DNA of 64,000 bases. Origin: Psychrobacillus sp040274765 (lineage in GTDB: Bacteria > Bacillota > Bacilli > Bacillales_A > Planococcaceae). Position 1 is the first letter of the stretch, and each line of letters opens with the position of its first letter. Location of the stretch: positions 1 through 64,000 of the forward strand of contig JBEMAY010000001.1 of assembly GCA_040274765.1 (NCBI GenBank), in the 5' to 3' direction. Positions 33,601-42,213 of the stretch are shown here, one piece after another. The translations under genes and the position numbers were made by a program. Below the pieces are notes generated by a model. That model had not been told where the DNA came from. It saw nothing but the letters and a program-made list of their open reading frames with translations, and searched no databases.

Positions 33601-34773
33601 TTATTTATTTAAGTATGCCCATGCATATTGGGCATACAGCTCTGCTCCTGTTACAAGGGAATCCTCATCAATATTAAAGTTTCCATGATGATGAGCCCAT
33701 TCTGTGTCTTTTTCTGGATTTCCGCATCCTACTAGAGCAAAGCTTCCTGGTGCTTTTGTTAAAAAGGCTGAGAAATCCTCTCCGCCCATAGTAGGCTTTT
33801 CATCATATACAGATTCAGAACCAAATGCTTCGGTAGCGACTTGTTGGACAAGTTTCGCACTTTCTTCTTCATTGTCTACTGCGTCTGTCCCACGAGTATA
33901 TACTACTTCTGCTGTAGCCCCGTATATGGCTGCCACGTTATCTGCATAATTTTTAATGCTTTGTTCGATAAAATCCCGAGTTTCTGGATGGAATGTACGA
34001 ACTGTTCCCTCAATCTCTGCATTTTCTGCTATAACATTGAATCTAGTGCCAACAACCATTTTTCCAATAGTCAATACTGCTGGACTTTGGGGGTCAATTG
34101 TACGTGAAACGACTGTTTGAACATTCATCACAAAGGAGGATGCGACAAGTGCAGCATCAATACATGCTTCTGGTATAGCCCCATGTCCGCCACGACCTTT
34201 AAACTTTACAGTGAAAAGGTCGGCAGCAGCAAATGAAGGGCCAGGGGAGCAGGAAACTTTACTGGTCGGCATTTGCGACCAAATGTGTATGCCGAAAACG
34301 TTGTCCACGCCTTCCATTGCTCCTTGATCTACCATTGCTTGGGCACCCTGAGCGATCTCTTCGGCAGGCTGGAAAAGTAAACGGACCTTCCCCGGAAGCT
34401 GCTCCTTCACTTCTGATAATGCCTTAGCTGCAATTAATAGCATAGATGTATGAGCATCGTGACCACAAGCATGCATTTTTCCTTCTATATTAGATGCATA
34501 CGGCACATTGTTTAGCTGCTGCACCGATAGGGCATCCATATCTCCACGAAGTGCCACTGTTTTCCCGTCAGTCTTACCATGTATCTCTGCTACAACTCCG
34601 GTTGGCTCTGTTTTCCGATAGGAGATACCTAGATTGTCTAAATAATTGCAAATAAACTCAGTAGTTTTATATTCCTCAAAAGATAACTCAGGCTCACTAT
34701 GTAATTTTCTGCGAAGCTGAGTTAGTTCATCACTGTTATTTTTTATAGATTCTTTTATTTGAGTGTTAATCAT
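33601..34773 (-). CDS. M20 family amidohydrolase (N-acyl-amino-acid hydrolase type)
   Basis: A 390-residue zinc peptidase-family enzyme of the M20D group: GDMDALSVQQ, the metal-site MHACGHDAHTSML, catalytic FQPAEEIAQGAQAM, and MGGEDFSAF near the end. These enzymes cleave amides such as N-acetyl-amino acids or IAA-amino acid conjugates. It starts within the last bases of the preceding M20 gene (4-bp overlap, ATGA), so they are translated together. The substrate is not defined; the partner hydrolase and transporter suggest that it works on an imported modified amino acid. Confidence 0.88.
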   Translation of the reverse strand: MINTQIKESIKNNSDELTQLRRKLHSEPELSFEEYKTTEFICNYLDNLGISYRKTEPTGVVAEIHGKTDGKTVALRGDMDALSVQQLNNVPYASNIEGKMHACGHDAHTSMLLIAAKALSEVKEQLPGKVRLLFQPAEEIAQGAQAMVDQGAMEGVDNVFGIHIWSQMPTSKVSCSPGPSFAAADLFTVKFKGRGGHGAIPEACIDAALVASSFVMNVQTVVSRTIDPQSPAVLTIGKMVVGTRFNVIAENAEIEGTVRTFHPETRDFIEQSIKNYADNVAAIYGATAEVVYTRGTDAVDNEEESAKLVQQVATEAFGSESVYDEKPTMGGEDFSAFLTKAPGSFALVGCGNPEKDTEWAHHHGNFNIDEDSLVTGAELYAQYAWAYLNK

Positions 34774-36002
34774 GCTGTTCCCCCCGTTAGTCGTAATGCC
34801 GTCTCGTATAAAATTGCTGCTCCTTTAGTAAGGTCGTTAGTATCTGACCATTCTTCTGGGCAATGACTTAGCCCATCTCTGCTAGGGATAAAGATCATTC
34901 CACATGCGATATAATCAGAGAAAATCATAGCATCGTGCCCAGCACCGCTACTAATCTGGCTATAGGGAATGTCTAGTTTTCCACAAGCCTCTACGAAAAG
35001 CGCTTGAACCTGTGTATCCATTACTTTAGGTGTCGTGTAGAGTAATTGTTCGGTCGTGCAATGTATAGTTGGAGTGTTTTTAGATTCAATTAGCGCAGCC
35101 ACTTTGGCGATTGCTTCCTGAACTTTTTCTTCAGCTCCAGAACGTATATCTACAGAAAAGATTACTTTGCTTGGAATTACATTAGAGCCATTGGGAAGTA
35201 CTTCTAATTGTCCTGTAGTTATAACGGTTCCATTTCCTACTTCCTCGGCAAGCTTTGGAAATCCAGAAATGATTTGTGCGGCTGTGACTAATGCATCCGC
35301 TCTTTTGTTCATAGGTGTGGTGCCTGCATGACCAGCCCTACCTTGCACAGTGACCTCTAGTTGTGTTAGACCGACAATCGCATCCACAACACCTATAGGT
35401 ATGTTTTTCTCTTCTAAAATAGGACCTTGTTCAATGTGTAACTCCAAAAAAGCCTTAATTGTTTTAGGGTCACGAGATTTTTCCTTACTATAATCTAAAC
35501 CGATTGTAGTCATGGCATCTTTTGTAGAAATGCCATCTTTATCGACAAGGGATAGGAAATCCTCTTCGGACAATAATCCCATCATACCCCTGGAACCCAT
35601 TAAACCTCCGCCAAAGCGGGAACCCTCTTCCTCGACCATTGCAATGATCTCAAGTGAGTTCACGGGTTTGATCTGCTGTTCCTGAAATAGAGCGGCTACT
35701 TCTAATCCGACGACAACACCAGCAGCACCATCGAAGGCTCCTCCGTTAGGTACAGAGTCAAAATGGGAGCCAACTATTACAGACGGTGCACTAGGGTCGA
35801 GGCCTTCCAGTTTTCCGAAAATATTTCCTAAGCCATCCTCAGAAACAGTTAAGTTGTAGTTTCTCATCGCATTTTTTATATAGTTTCTAGCTTCCAAATC
35901 TTCTTTTGAATAAGTTAATCTAGTTACCCCCGATTTTGGAGTAGCTGTATATTGGCTTAATAGGTTGATGTGTTGCTCTATTCTTTGATGATTGGCTATC
36001 AT
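34770..36002 (-). CDS. M20 family Zn hydrolase (allantoate amidohydrolase / N-carbamoyl-L-amino-acid hydrolase type)
   Basis: The 410-residue protein has the M20C carbamoylase motifs: GSHFDSVPNGGAFDGAAGV, MVEEEGSRFGGGLMGSRGM, FLELHIEQGPILE and the C-terminal SGAGHDAMIF. Known members remove the carbamoyl group of N-carbamoyl amino acids or hydrolyse allantoate. No other purine-degradation gene is near, so the carbamoyl-amino-acid role is favoured, but this is an inference. RBS AAGGAGTGAT. The gene is second of three, 11 bp after the transporter. Confidence 0.88.
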   Translation of the reverse strand: MIANHQRIEQHINLLSQYTATPKSGVTRLTYSKEDLEARNYIKNAMRNYNLTVSEDGLGNIFGKLEGLDPSAPSVIVGSHFDSVPNGGAFDGAAGVVVGLEVAALFQEQQIKPVNSLEIIAMVEEEGSRFGGGLMGSRGMMGLLSEEDFLSLVDKDGISTKDAMTTIGLDYSKEKSRDPKTIKAFLELHIEQGPILEEKNIPIGVVDAIVGLTQLEVTVQGRAGHAGTTPMNKRADALVTAAQIISGFPKLAEEVGNGTVITTGQLEVLPNGSNVIPSKVIFSVDIRSGAEEKVQEAIAKVAALIESKNTPTIHCTTEQLLYTTPKVMDTQVQALFVEACGKLDIPYSQISSGAGHDAMIFSDYIACGMIFIPSRDGLSHCPEEWSDTNDLTKGAAILYETALRLTGGTA

Positions 36003-36013
36003 TCTATCACTCC

Positions 36014-37201
36014 TTATAAGAATCCTACGAAAATACCAGCTAGCACAACAGATACAATAGTTACACTAATGAACCCGCCTACTAGCATAGGCGGAAGCAT
36101 ATGACTAGTTAACACTTCTCGTTCTTTCTCATCTTCTGTTAAAGCTTTAATTACTTCATTTGTAATGATGTAATCGGCAGGGAAGCCGTAAAGTGCAGTT
36201 AGGGAAACAGCAAAAGCCATGTTTTTACTTACCTTTAATATCTTTCCGATGATGAATGAGAATATGTACATGCCAATTACTCCTAAGATGATCGTACCGA
36301 CTAGCGGATATAAGATTTCCATAATCATAGAAGGAGTCGCATTTTTTAATGCATCGAATACGAAAAGCATTAAAACTAGAATACAAATACCAAAGCTGTT
36401 TGCCTTTTGAAGTACATTGCGTTCCAAGAAACCGATACTTCCCGAGATAATACCGAATAATAAGCAAAGAACAAATGGGCTTATTTCAATAATAGGATTT
36501 AAAAGAGTAGAAACTCCGTAAGCTAGGAATCCAACAAATGCTAGTCTAAATAGCTTGAAATAATCTGTATTGTATTTGGCAGGTAGCTTCTTAAACATTT
36601 TCAGTTCTTCTTTTGTATCCTCAGTTGAATTTACAACGTTTCCGTCAATAGTTAGCCCTCCCTGACGGAATTTGTCCAAAAGATACTTACCCTCTTTTTT
36701 CAGAACAACCGATGTGAGAGGGTATCCTGCAAATCCTTGCATGACATAGATAACAATTGCAAACACAGATAACGTGGTAAGCCCTGCATTTGCTGCTCCC
36801 TCCGACATAATTAGGGCAGAAACAACTCCACCGACCAATGGTGGAATAGCCACGACAACCGTTTCAAAATCAAATAGTAAAATACCAATTGTGAATAACG
36901 TGACAATGATCCCTAGTATTCCAGCAAGTGATATTAAAATAGTTTTCCACTGTTCTTTTAGCTGTTTAAGAGAAAGAAGAGTTCCCATATTAGTAATCAG
37001 CAAGTAAATCATCATAGTTGCCACTACCGGCGGTACTCCGGCAATAGATACAATTTCCTTAGGGAAAAAAGTCCAATAACCAATGATAAAAAGGACGGCT
37101 GAAACAAAAACAGAAGGAATCCAAGCTTTTGTCCGAGTAGAAACCAACTCTCCAATAAATAAAATAGCGATAATTAAAACCAAAGCAACCATTTGAGGCA
37201 T
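36014..37201 (-). CDS. Multi-span transporter of unknown substrate, first gene of the M20 operon
   Basis: A 395-residue protein with about ten hydrophobic segments. GVVSALIMSEGAANAGLTTL and the helix-rich halves recall Na+/solute carriers of the glutamate symporter (GltS-like) fold, but no named family is certain. Its position ahead of two M20 hydrolases suggests uptake of their substrate. The ATG at 37201 has AAAGGACGG in front; a longer frame begins at 37237 without an RBS. The three genes run with gaps of 11 bp and a 4-bp overlap and end at one terminator. Confidence 0.65.
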   Translation of the reverse strand: MPQMVALVLIIAILFIGELVSTRTKAWIPSVFVSAVLFIIGYWTFFPKEIVSIAGVPPVVATMMIYLLITNMGTLLSLKQLKEQWKTILISLAGILGIIVTLFTIGILLFDFETVVVAIPPLVGGVVSALIMSEGAANAGLTTLSVFAIVIYVMQGFAGYPLTSVVLKKEGKYLLDKFRQGGLTIDGNVVNSTEDTKEELKMFKKLPAKYNTDYFKLFRLAFVGFLAYGVSTLLNPIIEISPFVLCLLFGIISGSIGFLERNVLQKANSFGICILVLMLFVFDALKNATPSMIMEILYPLVGTIILGVIGMYIFSFIIGKILKVSKNMAFAVSLTALYGFPADYIITNEVIKALTEDEKEREVLTSHMLPPMLVGGFISVTIVSVVLAGIFVGFL

Positions 37202-37334
37202 AATTTTCCGTCCTTTCTGACAATAAAGAATAATCAATACATTAACACAAAAATTTATCAGAATAAAGTATATAATATATTTCAGAATATTTAATTTATT
37301 TATAGAGAAATGTAAGTGCTTTCATATATAAATA

Positions 37335-37370
37335 GAAAAAGGACACTCCATTTAAAATGGAATGCCCTTT
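37335..37370 (-). terminator. Terminator of yceI
   Basis: On the minus strand AAAGGGCATTCCATTTT and AAATGGAGTGTCCTTT form a stem followed by TTCTATT after a T run. Confidence 0.85.
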
Positions 37371-37381
37371 GATAATAAAAG

Positions 37382-37909
37382 TTATTCAGCTGGATTTAGT
37401 TCTAATTCTACTGAGATTTTGATATCTTCACCAACTAATACGCCACCAGTTTCAAGTGCTTGGTTCCAAACTAGCCCAAAGTCTTTACGGTTTACCTTAG
37501 TCTCTGCCGAGAAAGCAACTACTTCCTGACCCCAAGGATTTTTGCCCTTACCGCCGTACTCAACCTCAAATGTTACAGGCTTAGTTACATCTTTAATAGT
37601 TAAGTTCCCTGTTACATCGTATTCGCCTATGTCAGTGTTTTGAATTTCAGTTGCTACAAATGTAATAGTTGGATATTTTTCTGCATCGAAGAAATCCTCT
37701 CCACGTAAGTGGTTATCGCGATCCTCGTGATTCGTATTGATGGAATTAACATCAATATTAAAAGTGATAGAGGCACCTGTTAAATCTTCAGCAGTTCCCT
37801 CCAAATCAGCAGTAAAGTGAGTAAAGCTACCTTTTACTTTAGATACCATCATGTGTTTTACAGAAAAATCGATACTAGAATGTGCAGCGTCCAAATTAAA
37901 CTTTGTCAT
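37382..37909 (-). CDS. YceI family protein
   Basis: A 175-residue lipocalin-like beta-barrel protein without a signal peptide. FNLDAAHSSIDFSVKHMMVSKVKG at the N-terminus and TFVATEI, LTIKDVTKPV and EYGGKGKNPWG are typical. The family binds polyisoprenoid lipids or related hydrophobic molecules; its cell role in Bacillales is unclear and often linked to stress. The ATG at 37909 follows AGGGGGAA. It is divergent from an HxlR regulator, and the shared intergenic DNA has two matching operators, so the pair very probably forms a regulatory unit. Confidence 0.92.
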   Translation of the reverse strand: MTKFNLDAAHSSIDFSVKHMMVSKVKGSFTHFTADLEGTAEDLTGASITFNIDVNSINTNHEDRDNHLRGEDFFDAEKYPTITFVATEIQNTDIGEYDVTGNLTIKDVTKPVTFEVEYGGKGKNPWGQEVVAFSAETKVNRKDFGLVWNQALETGGVLVGEDIKISVELELNPAE

Positions 37910-37991
37910 TTTTATTTCCCCCTGTAGTTCTAATTTTAATAGCTTCATTCTTCTAAAAAATGAAGTAATAACTCAAACCGAATAGCTTGAG

Positions 37992-38008
37992 AGTAACTAA
38001 TAGTTACT
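37992..38008 (-). promoter_or_regulatory. HxlR-type operator 2, in the transcribed leader of yceI
   Basis: AGTAACT-AAT-AGTTACT, a perfect 7-3-7 inverted repeat, just downstream of the yceI -10. A partial site (AAGTAACT) lies at 38015-38022. It has the same plan as operator 1. Confidence 0.7.
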
Positions 38009-38019
38009 TTATGTAAGTA

Positions 38020-38048
38020 ACTATATATTAATCATATAATTACGTCAA
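38020..38048 (-). promoter_or_regulatory. SigA promoter of yceI
   Basis: On the minus strand TTGACG (38043-38048), a 17-bp spacer and TATAGT (38020-38025). The -35 overlaps operator 1. Confidence 0.75.
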
Positions 38049-38063
38049 GTAATTTAATTACTT
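38047..38063. promoter_or_regulatory. HxlR-type operator 1 shared by both promoters
   Basis: AAGTAAT-TTA-ATTACTT, a perfect 7-3-7 inverted repeat. It overlaps the yceI -35 and ends four bases before the hxlR -35, so one bound dimer could block both promoters. Confidence 0.7.
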
Positions 38064-38067
38064 TGGT

Positions 38068-38096
38068 TTTACAAAAAATACGAACAGGCGTATAAT
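38068..38096 (+). promoter_or_regulatory. SigA promoter of the HxlR regulator gene
   Basis: TTTACA (38068-38073), a 17-bp spacer and perfect TATAAT (38091-38096), 24 bp before the start codon. Confidence 0.8.
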
Positions 38097-38120
38097 ACGT
38101 AATGATAGAGGTGAATGAAT

Positions 38121-38426
38121 ATGAAGGAATTATCATTATGTCCGCGGCTTTCCAAGGCAATGGAATTGTTAGGTAAAAGATGGACAACTTTAATTATTTA
38201 TCAATTATTAGACGGTTCTAAAAGGTTTAATGAGATAGAATCTTCTCTACCTATTAGTGGACGCCTGTTGTCCGAGCGATTAAAAGAATTGGAAAGAGAA
38301 GGGATTGTTCAAAGAACCCTTTTTTCTGAGGTTCCAGTTCGGGTTGAGTATAATTTAACGGATAAAGGTATGGCTCTTAAGGAAGTTATAACTGGGATTG
38401 AAACCTGGTCCAAGGATTGGTTATAA
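38121..38426 (+). CDS. HxlR family transcriptional regulator
   Basis: A 101-residue winged-helix regulator. The conserved core is complete: CPRLSKAMELLGKRWTTLIIYQLLDG, RFNEIESSLP and SGRLLSERLKELEREGIV. HxlR-type proteins, often redox- or aldehyde-sensing, usually have a Cys near the N-terminus; one Cys (of LCPR) is present. An ATG six bases upstream is less well placed than 38121, which has GAGGTG seven bases before it. Divergent from yceI with shared operators, it probably represses both. murB lies 76 bp downstream. Confidence 0.92.
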   Translation: MKELSLCPRLSKAMELLGKRWTTLIIYQLLDGSKRFNEIESSLPISGRLLSERLKELEREGIVQRTLFSEVPVRVEYNLTDKGMALKEVITGIETWSKDWL

Positions 38427-38502
38427 TAAGACACTTGAAAGTTTATATAGAGAAACGCATAGTATGTATGGTGATAGGTTAAAGAAGAAAGGATTGTCTT
38501 TT

Positions 38503-39420
38503 TTGAATAAACAAGTATGGTATCAAGAATTAATTACAAAGCTAGATCCAAATAATGTGAAGATCGATGAAGCTCTTCATATACACACGATGACACGCAT
38601 GGGTGGCATGGCTGACCTATTTGTTACACCTGAAAATGAACAAGAAGCAGCTTTTATAGTTGACTATACTCATAAAAATAACATTCCACTGTTACTACTT
38701 GGCAATGGCTCTAACATGGTCGTAAGAGATGGCGGGGTACGTGGCATAGTTCTTTGTTTAGAGAAACTAGATAAAATTGTTATTGAAGGTAATCATGTAT
38801 ATGCTGAAAGTGGAGCTGCTATTATAGATGTTTCCAAAGCTGCTGCAAAGGAATCGTTAACAGGTTTAGAGTTTGCTTGTGGTATCCCTGGAACAGTTGG
38901 GGGAGCAATGGCGATGAATGCAGGAGCATATGGCGGAGAAATCAAGGATATTATTCTGCAATGCACGGTGCTGACGCCACAAGGGGAAAAGCTGGTACTT
39001 TCAAAGGAAGAGCTGGAGTTAGAGTATCGTAAAAGCATTATTACAAAAGAAGGTTACTATGTCTTATCGGCTGAATTTGAATTGAAGCCAGGCAATCCGG
39101 ACGAAGTAAATGCTAAAATTGCTGATTTAACATTCCAACGAGAATCGAAGCAGCCTTTAGAGTATCCTTCTGCCGGTAGTGTGTTTAAAAGACCACCAGG
39201 ATATTTTGCCGGTAAGCTAATCCAGGATAGTGGATTGCAAGGTAAGGGATTCGGTGGAGCAGAGGTATCTACCAAGCATGCAGGATTTATCGTCAATAAG
39301 AATAATGCAACGGCTACAGATTATATAAATACAATTGAGATGGTAAAAAAAACAGTGCTTGATAACTTCGGAGTTGAGTTAGAGCTAGAGGTTAAAATAG
39401 TTGGAGAGAATAGAAAATAA
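38503..39420 (+). CDS. murB: UDP-N-acetylenolpyruvoylglucosamine reductase
   Basis: MurB uses FAD and NADPH to reduce the enolpyruvyl group to give UDP-MurNAc for peptidoglycan. FAD-domain motifs GNGSNMVVRDGG and GLEFACGIPGTVGGAMAMNAGAYG are clear, and AGSVFKRP carries the active-site Ser; type II, without the extra loop. The frame opens upstream, but the TTG at 38503, preceded by AAGAAAGGA at nine bases, gives 305 residues starting MNKQVWYQEL and aligns with B. subtilis MurB. The ATG at 38464 has a poorer RBS. Confidence 0.93.
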   Translation: MNKQVWYQELITKLDPNNVKIDEALHIHTMTRMGGMADLFVTPENEQEAAFIVDYTHKNNIPLLLLGNGSNMVVRDGGVRGIVLCLEKLDKIVIEGNHVYAESGAAIIDVSKAAAKESLTGLEFACGIPGTVGGAMAMNAGAYGGEIKDIILQCTVLTPQGEKLVLSKEELELEYRKSIITKEGYYVLSAEFELKPGNPDEVNAKIADLTFQRESKQPLEYPSAGSVFKRPPGYFAGKLIQDSGLQGKGFGGAEVSTKHAGFIVNKNNATATDYINTIEMVKKTVLDNFGVELELEVKIVGENRK

Positions 39421-39429
39421 TATAAAGTT

Positions 39430-39467
39430 AGTCCCATGAATATACATGATTCATGGGGCTTTTTTAT
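39430..39467 (+). terminator. Terminator of murB
   Basis: AGTCCCATGAA and TTCATGGGGCT form the stem, followed by TTTTTTA. Confidence 0.85.
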
Positions 39468-39580
39468 TTTAATTAAATGGTAAAAATTTTGAGCTGATTC
39501 GGTGAAGAAATTAAAGAGCTATGCAGGGGTTTAAGGCGTTTTGTCGAATTATGACATAGATATACAAAGGGGGTAATTAT

Positions 39581-41938
39581 TTGAAAAAGGGATGGAAGGT
39601 TGTTCTATGGATATTAGGAATTCTAGTGTCTACTGTGATTGTAGTAGTGATAGGGCTAAATGTTTTTTTGTCTAATACTAAACCTTTGATTCGAGGAGAG
39701 CTGGCGGTAGGAGTACTAAACGAAGATGTTCAAGTTATACGGGATCAAGATGGGGTTCCGCATATTAAAGCGCAGAGTGATGAAGATCTTTATCGTGCTC
39801 AAGGATTTGTGCAAGCCCAAGATCGATTATTTCAAATGGATTTAGCCCGGCGACAGGCCAGTGGTCAGCTTGCGGAGGTAGTTGGTAAAGGTGCAATAGA
39901 TACAGACAAATTCTTTTTAACCTTCAGCCTTCGAGACGCAGCGGAGAAGTCCTACGCTGGCTATAGTGATGAAGCGAAGCAAGTGTTGAAGTGGTATACA
40001 GAAGGGGTAAACGAATTTATAGATTATGCGAAAAAGGAAGGGAAGCTAAGTTATGAGTTTAAGCTATTAGGCTATGAACCGAAAGAATGGTCCCCTACTG
40101 ATTCTTTGACAATTGGTAAATATATGGCGTATGACTTAGGTGGGAATTGGTCAAGCCTAGCAGTTAGGCATTGGGCGATTAATGCGTTTGAACAAGAAAA
40201 GGCGGAAGAACTATTTATCACTTATCCAGATGAAGCTCCTTCTATCATAGAAGCGAATTTAAGCAAACCAGTGGCTGTAAGTGGTCGATTCAATCAAGCT
40301 GTTTTGCCTAATGAATTTAATGGCAGTAATAACTGGGTTGTTAGTGGAGAAAAGACTGCTAGTGGAATGCCACTTTTAGCTGATGATCCCCATTTAGGGT
40401 TAAGTACACCATCGATTTGGTATCAAATGCATTTAGAGTCACCAAGTCAAAATGTAAGTGGGGTAATATTTGCTGGAATACCTGGTATTATTTTAGGTCA
40501 CAACGAAGAGGTGGCTTGGGGGGTAACGAATGTAGGACCGGACGTACAGGACTTATATATCGAGACACCAAATCCTGAAGATCGTACGAAATTCATGTAT
40601 GAAGGTAAGTGGGAACAGGCTACTATTCGGAAAACAAATATCAAAGTAAAGGGAGAAGAGGATGTACCATTTGAGGTATTGGTAACGCGCCATGGACCAA
40701 TTATTTCAGATGTGCTTTTTAAGGAAGAAAATCCATCTGCGTTATTCTCTATGCAGTGGACAGCGTTAGAGCCTACTCTAGAATTACAGGCTATATTAAA
40801 AATGAATAAGTCATCTAACTGGGAGGAGTTTGAGAAAGCTTTAGCCGATTTTCATGCTCCAGCACAAAATTTTGTTTTTGCTGCAAAGGATGGAACGATT
40901 GCTTATAAAGCTAATGGTAGAATTCCAGTCCGTAAAACTGGGGACGGTCAGCTGCCTGTACCAGGGGATTCAAACGAATTTGGATGGACTGGTTATGTAC
41001 CTTATAACGAACTGCCCAAAGTTGTGAACCCTAAAGAAGGTTTCATTGCAACAGCAAATAATGAGGTGGTAGATAATTCATATCCATACCATATAACTGA
41101 TTTTTGGGCTCAATCTTATCGTTACGAAAGAATCGCAGAAGTGTTGGCAAGTAAAGATAAGCTAACTAAGGAAGATATGATGACACTCCAGATGGATCAA
41201 GAAAATTTATATGCACGTGAATTTTTAAGTTCTATGATTGAGTCTGTTGAAAAGAAAGATAGTGATGGTAAATACAATGACATATTAGTTATCTTAAAGA
41301 ATTGGAATCATGTAGATGATAAAGATCAGTCTGCGCCATTAATCTTCCATAAATGGATGAAGCAGCTTCCAAAAACAATGTTTAAGGAGCAAATGCCGGA
41401 GGACGTGTATGATATGTTGCCAGGAAAGAGCCATATATCTGATCAGTTATTACGAAAAGGATATCAAAATGAAGCGAGTGCTTGGTTACAAGAGTACGGC
41501 GGAGTAGATAAGTGGGTCTTTGATTCGTTTACTACTGCAGTCAAAGGAATTGAAGAGGAATTTGGAGGAAATGAAGCCAAATGGAAATGGGGAGACTATC
41601 ATCAATTAACATTTGATCATCCAATTTCAGGTGCCTCTCCTATACTTGGGCACTTCTTAAATCCTGACCCGGTACCGATAGGTGGATCTAACATTACTGT
41701 TCAAGCAGCGGGGTATAGAGAAGATGGCAGTGTAAATCATGGGGCATCCTGGAGATTTGTTGCGGATTTAGCTGACCTTTCAGAGGCATATCACATTGTA
41801 GGACCAGGGCAAAGTGGCCACATCAAATCGGAATGGTACCATAGCCAGGTGAGAGATTGGGCTGATGGTAATTATCACACTACTGTAATTGATGGCGACA
41901 TAGTTGACGGCTATGATTTGCTGTTAAAGGCAGAGTAA
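39581..41938 (+). CDS. Penicillin acylase family protein (Ntn hydrolase), membrane-anchored
   Basis: The 785-residue protein has an N-terminal helix (about 8-30) acting as anchor or signal, then an S45-type acylase. The putative nucleophile is Ser249 in FNGSNNWVVSG, where self-cleavage would yield alpha (about 30-248) and beta (249-785) chains. RDQDGVPHIKA and DRLFQMDLARRQASGQL are typical of the alpha chain. Members cleave amides such as beta-lactam side chains or acyl-homoserine lactones; quorum quenching is possible but unproven. Start TTG with RBS AAAGGGGG. It is monocistronic, with a terminator at 41986. Confidence 0.9.
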   Translation: MKKGWKVVLWILGILVSTVIVVVIGLNVFLSNTKPLIRGELAVGVLNEDVQVIRDQDGVPHIKAQSDEDLYRAQGFVQAQDRLFQMDLARRQASGQLAEVVGKGAIDTDKFFLTFSLRDAAEKSYAGYSDEAKQVLKWYTEGVNEFIDYAKKEGKLSYEFKLLGYEPKEWSPTDSLTIGKYMAYDLGGNWSSLAVRHWAINAFEQEKAEELFITYPDEAPSIIEANLSKPVAVSGRFNQAVLPNEFNGSNNWVVSGEKTASGMPLLADDPHLGLSTPSIWYQMHLESPSQNVSGVIFAGIPGIILGHNEEVAWGVTNVGPDVQDLYIETPNPEDRTKFMYEGKWEQATIRKTNIKVKGEEDVPFEVLVTRHGPIISDVLFKEENPSALFSMQWTALEPTLELQAILKMNKSSNWEEFEKALADFHAPAQNFVFAAKDGTIAYKANGRIPVRKTGDGQLPVPGDSNEFGWTGYVPYNELPKVVNPKEGFIATANNEVVDNSYPYHITDFWAQSYRYERIAEVLASKDKLTKEDMMTLQMDQENLYAREFLSSMIESVEKKDSDGKYNDILVILKNWNHVDDKDQSAPLIFHKWMKQLPKTMFKEQMPEDVYDMLPGKSHISDQLLRKGYQNEASAWLQEYGGVDKWVFDSFTTAVKGIEEEFGGNEAKWKWGDYHQLTFDHPISGASPILGHFLNPDPVPIGGSNITVQAAGYREDGSVNHGASWRFVADLADLSEAYHIVGPGQSGHIKSEWYHSQVRDWADGNYHTTVIDGDIVDGYDLLLKAE

Positions 41939-41985
41939 AGATGTTTTAGAAGATAACCATGAATTTGTAATTATTTACTATCGGA

Positions 41986-42025
41986 GGAAGGCACTTTCTG
42001 TTTCAACAGAAGTGCCTTCTTTTTA
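41986..42025 (+). terminator. Terminator of the acylase gene
   Basis: GGAAGGCACTTTCTG and CAGAAGTGCCTTCT form the stem, followed by TTTTTA. Confidence 0.88.
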
Positions 42026-42120
42026 TGGAACCGTTGTACGGACATTGTATTTACTGTTTACTTCTCTATTGATTTTCGTGTTTTGCTAAACACACTTAAT
42101 GAAAAAAATTATATTTTCTT

Positions 42121-42140
42121 ATTCAAACATATATTTGAAT
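42121..42140 (+). promoter_or_regulatory. CadC-type operator, upstream copy
   Basis: ATTCAAACATATATTTGAAT, a 7-bp inverted repeat (ATTCAAA/TTTGAAT) with a 6-bp centre, the type bound by CadC/SmtB-family repressors. It lies just before the -35. Confidence 0.75.
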
Positions 42141-42145
42141 GATGG

Positions 42146-42174
42146 TTGATTTTAGATTTTTCCGAACATATAAT
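42146..42174 (+). promoter_or_regulatory. SigA promoter of cadC-cadA
   Basis: TTGATT (42146-42151), a 17-bp spacer and perfect TATAAT (42169-42174), flanked by two operator copies. Confidence 0.85.
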
Positions 42175-42182
42175 AAAGTAAC

Positions 42183-42202
42183 TATCAAACATCTATTTGA
42201 AT
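42183..42202 (+). promoter_or_regulatory. CadC-type operator, downstream copy
   Basis: TATCAAACATCTATTTGAAT, a less perfect version of the upstream copy, placed at about the transcription start. Confidence 0.7.
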
Positions 42203-42213
42203 GAGGTGCTCAA

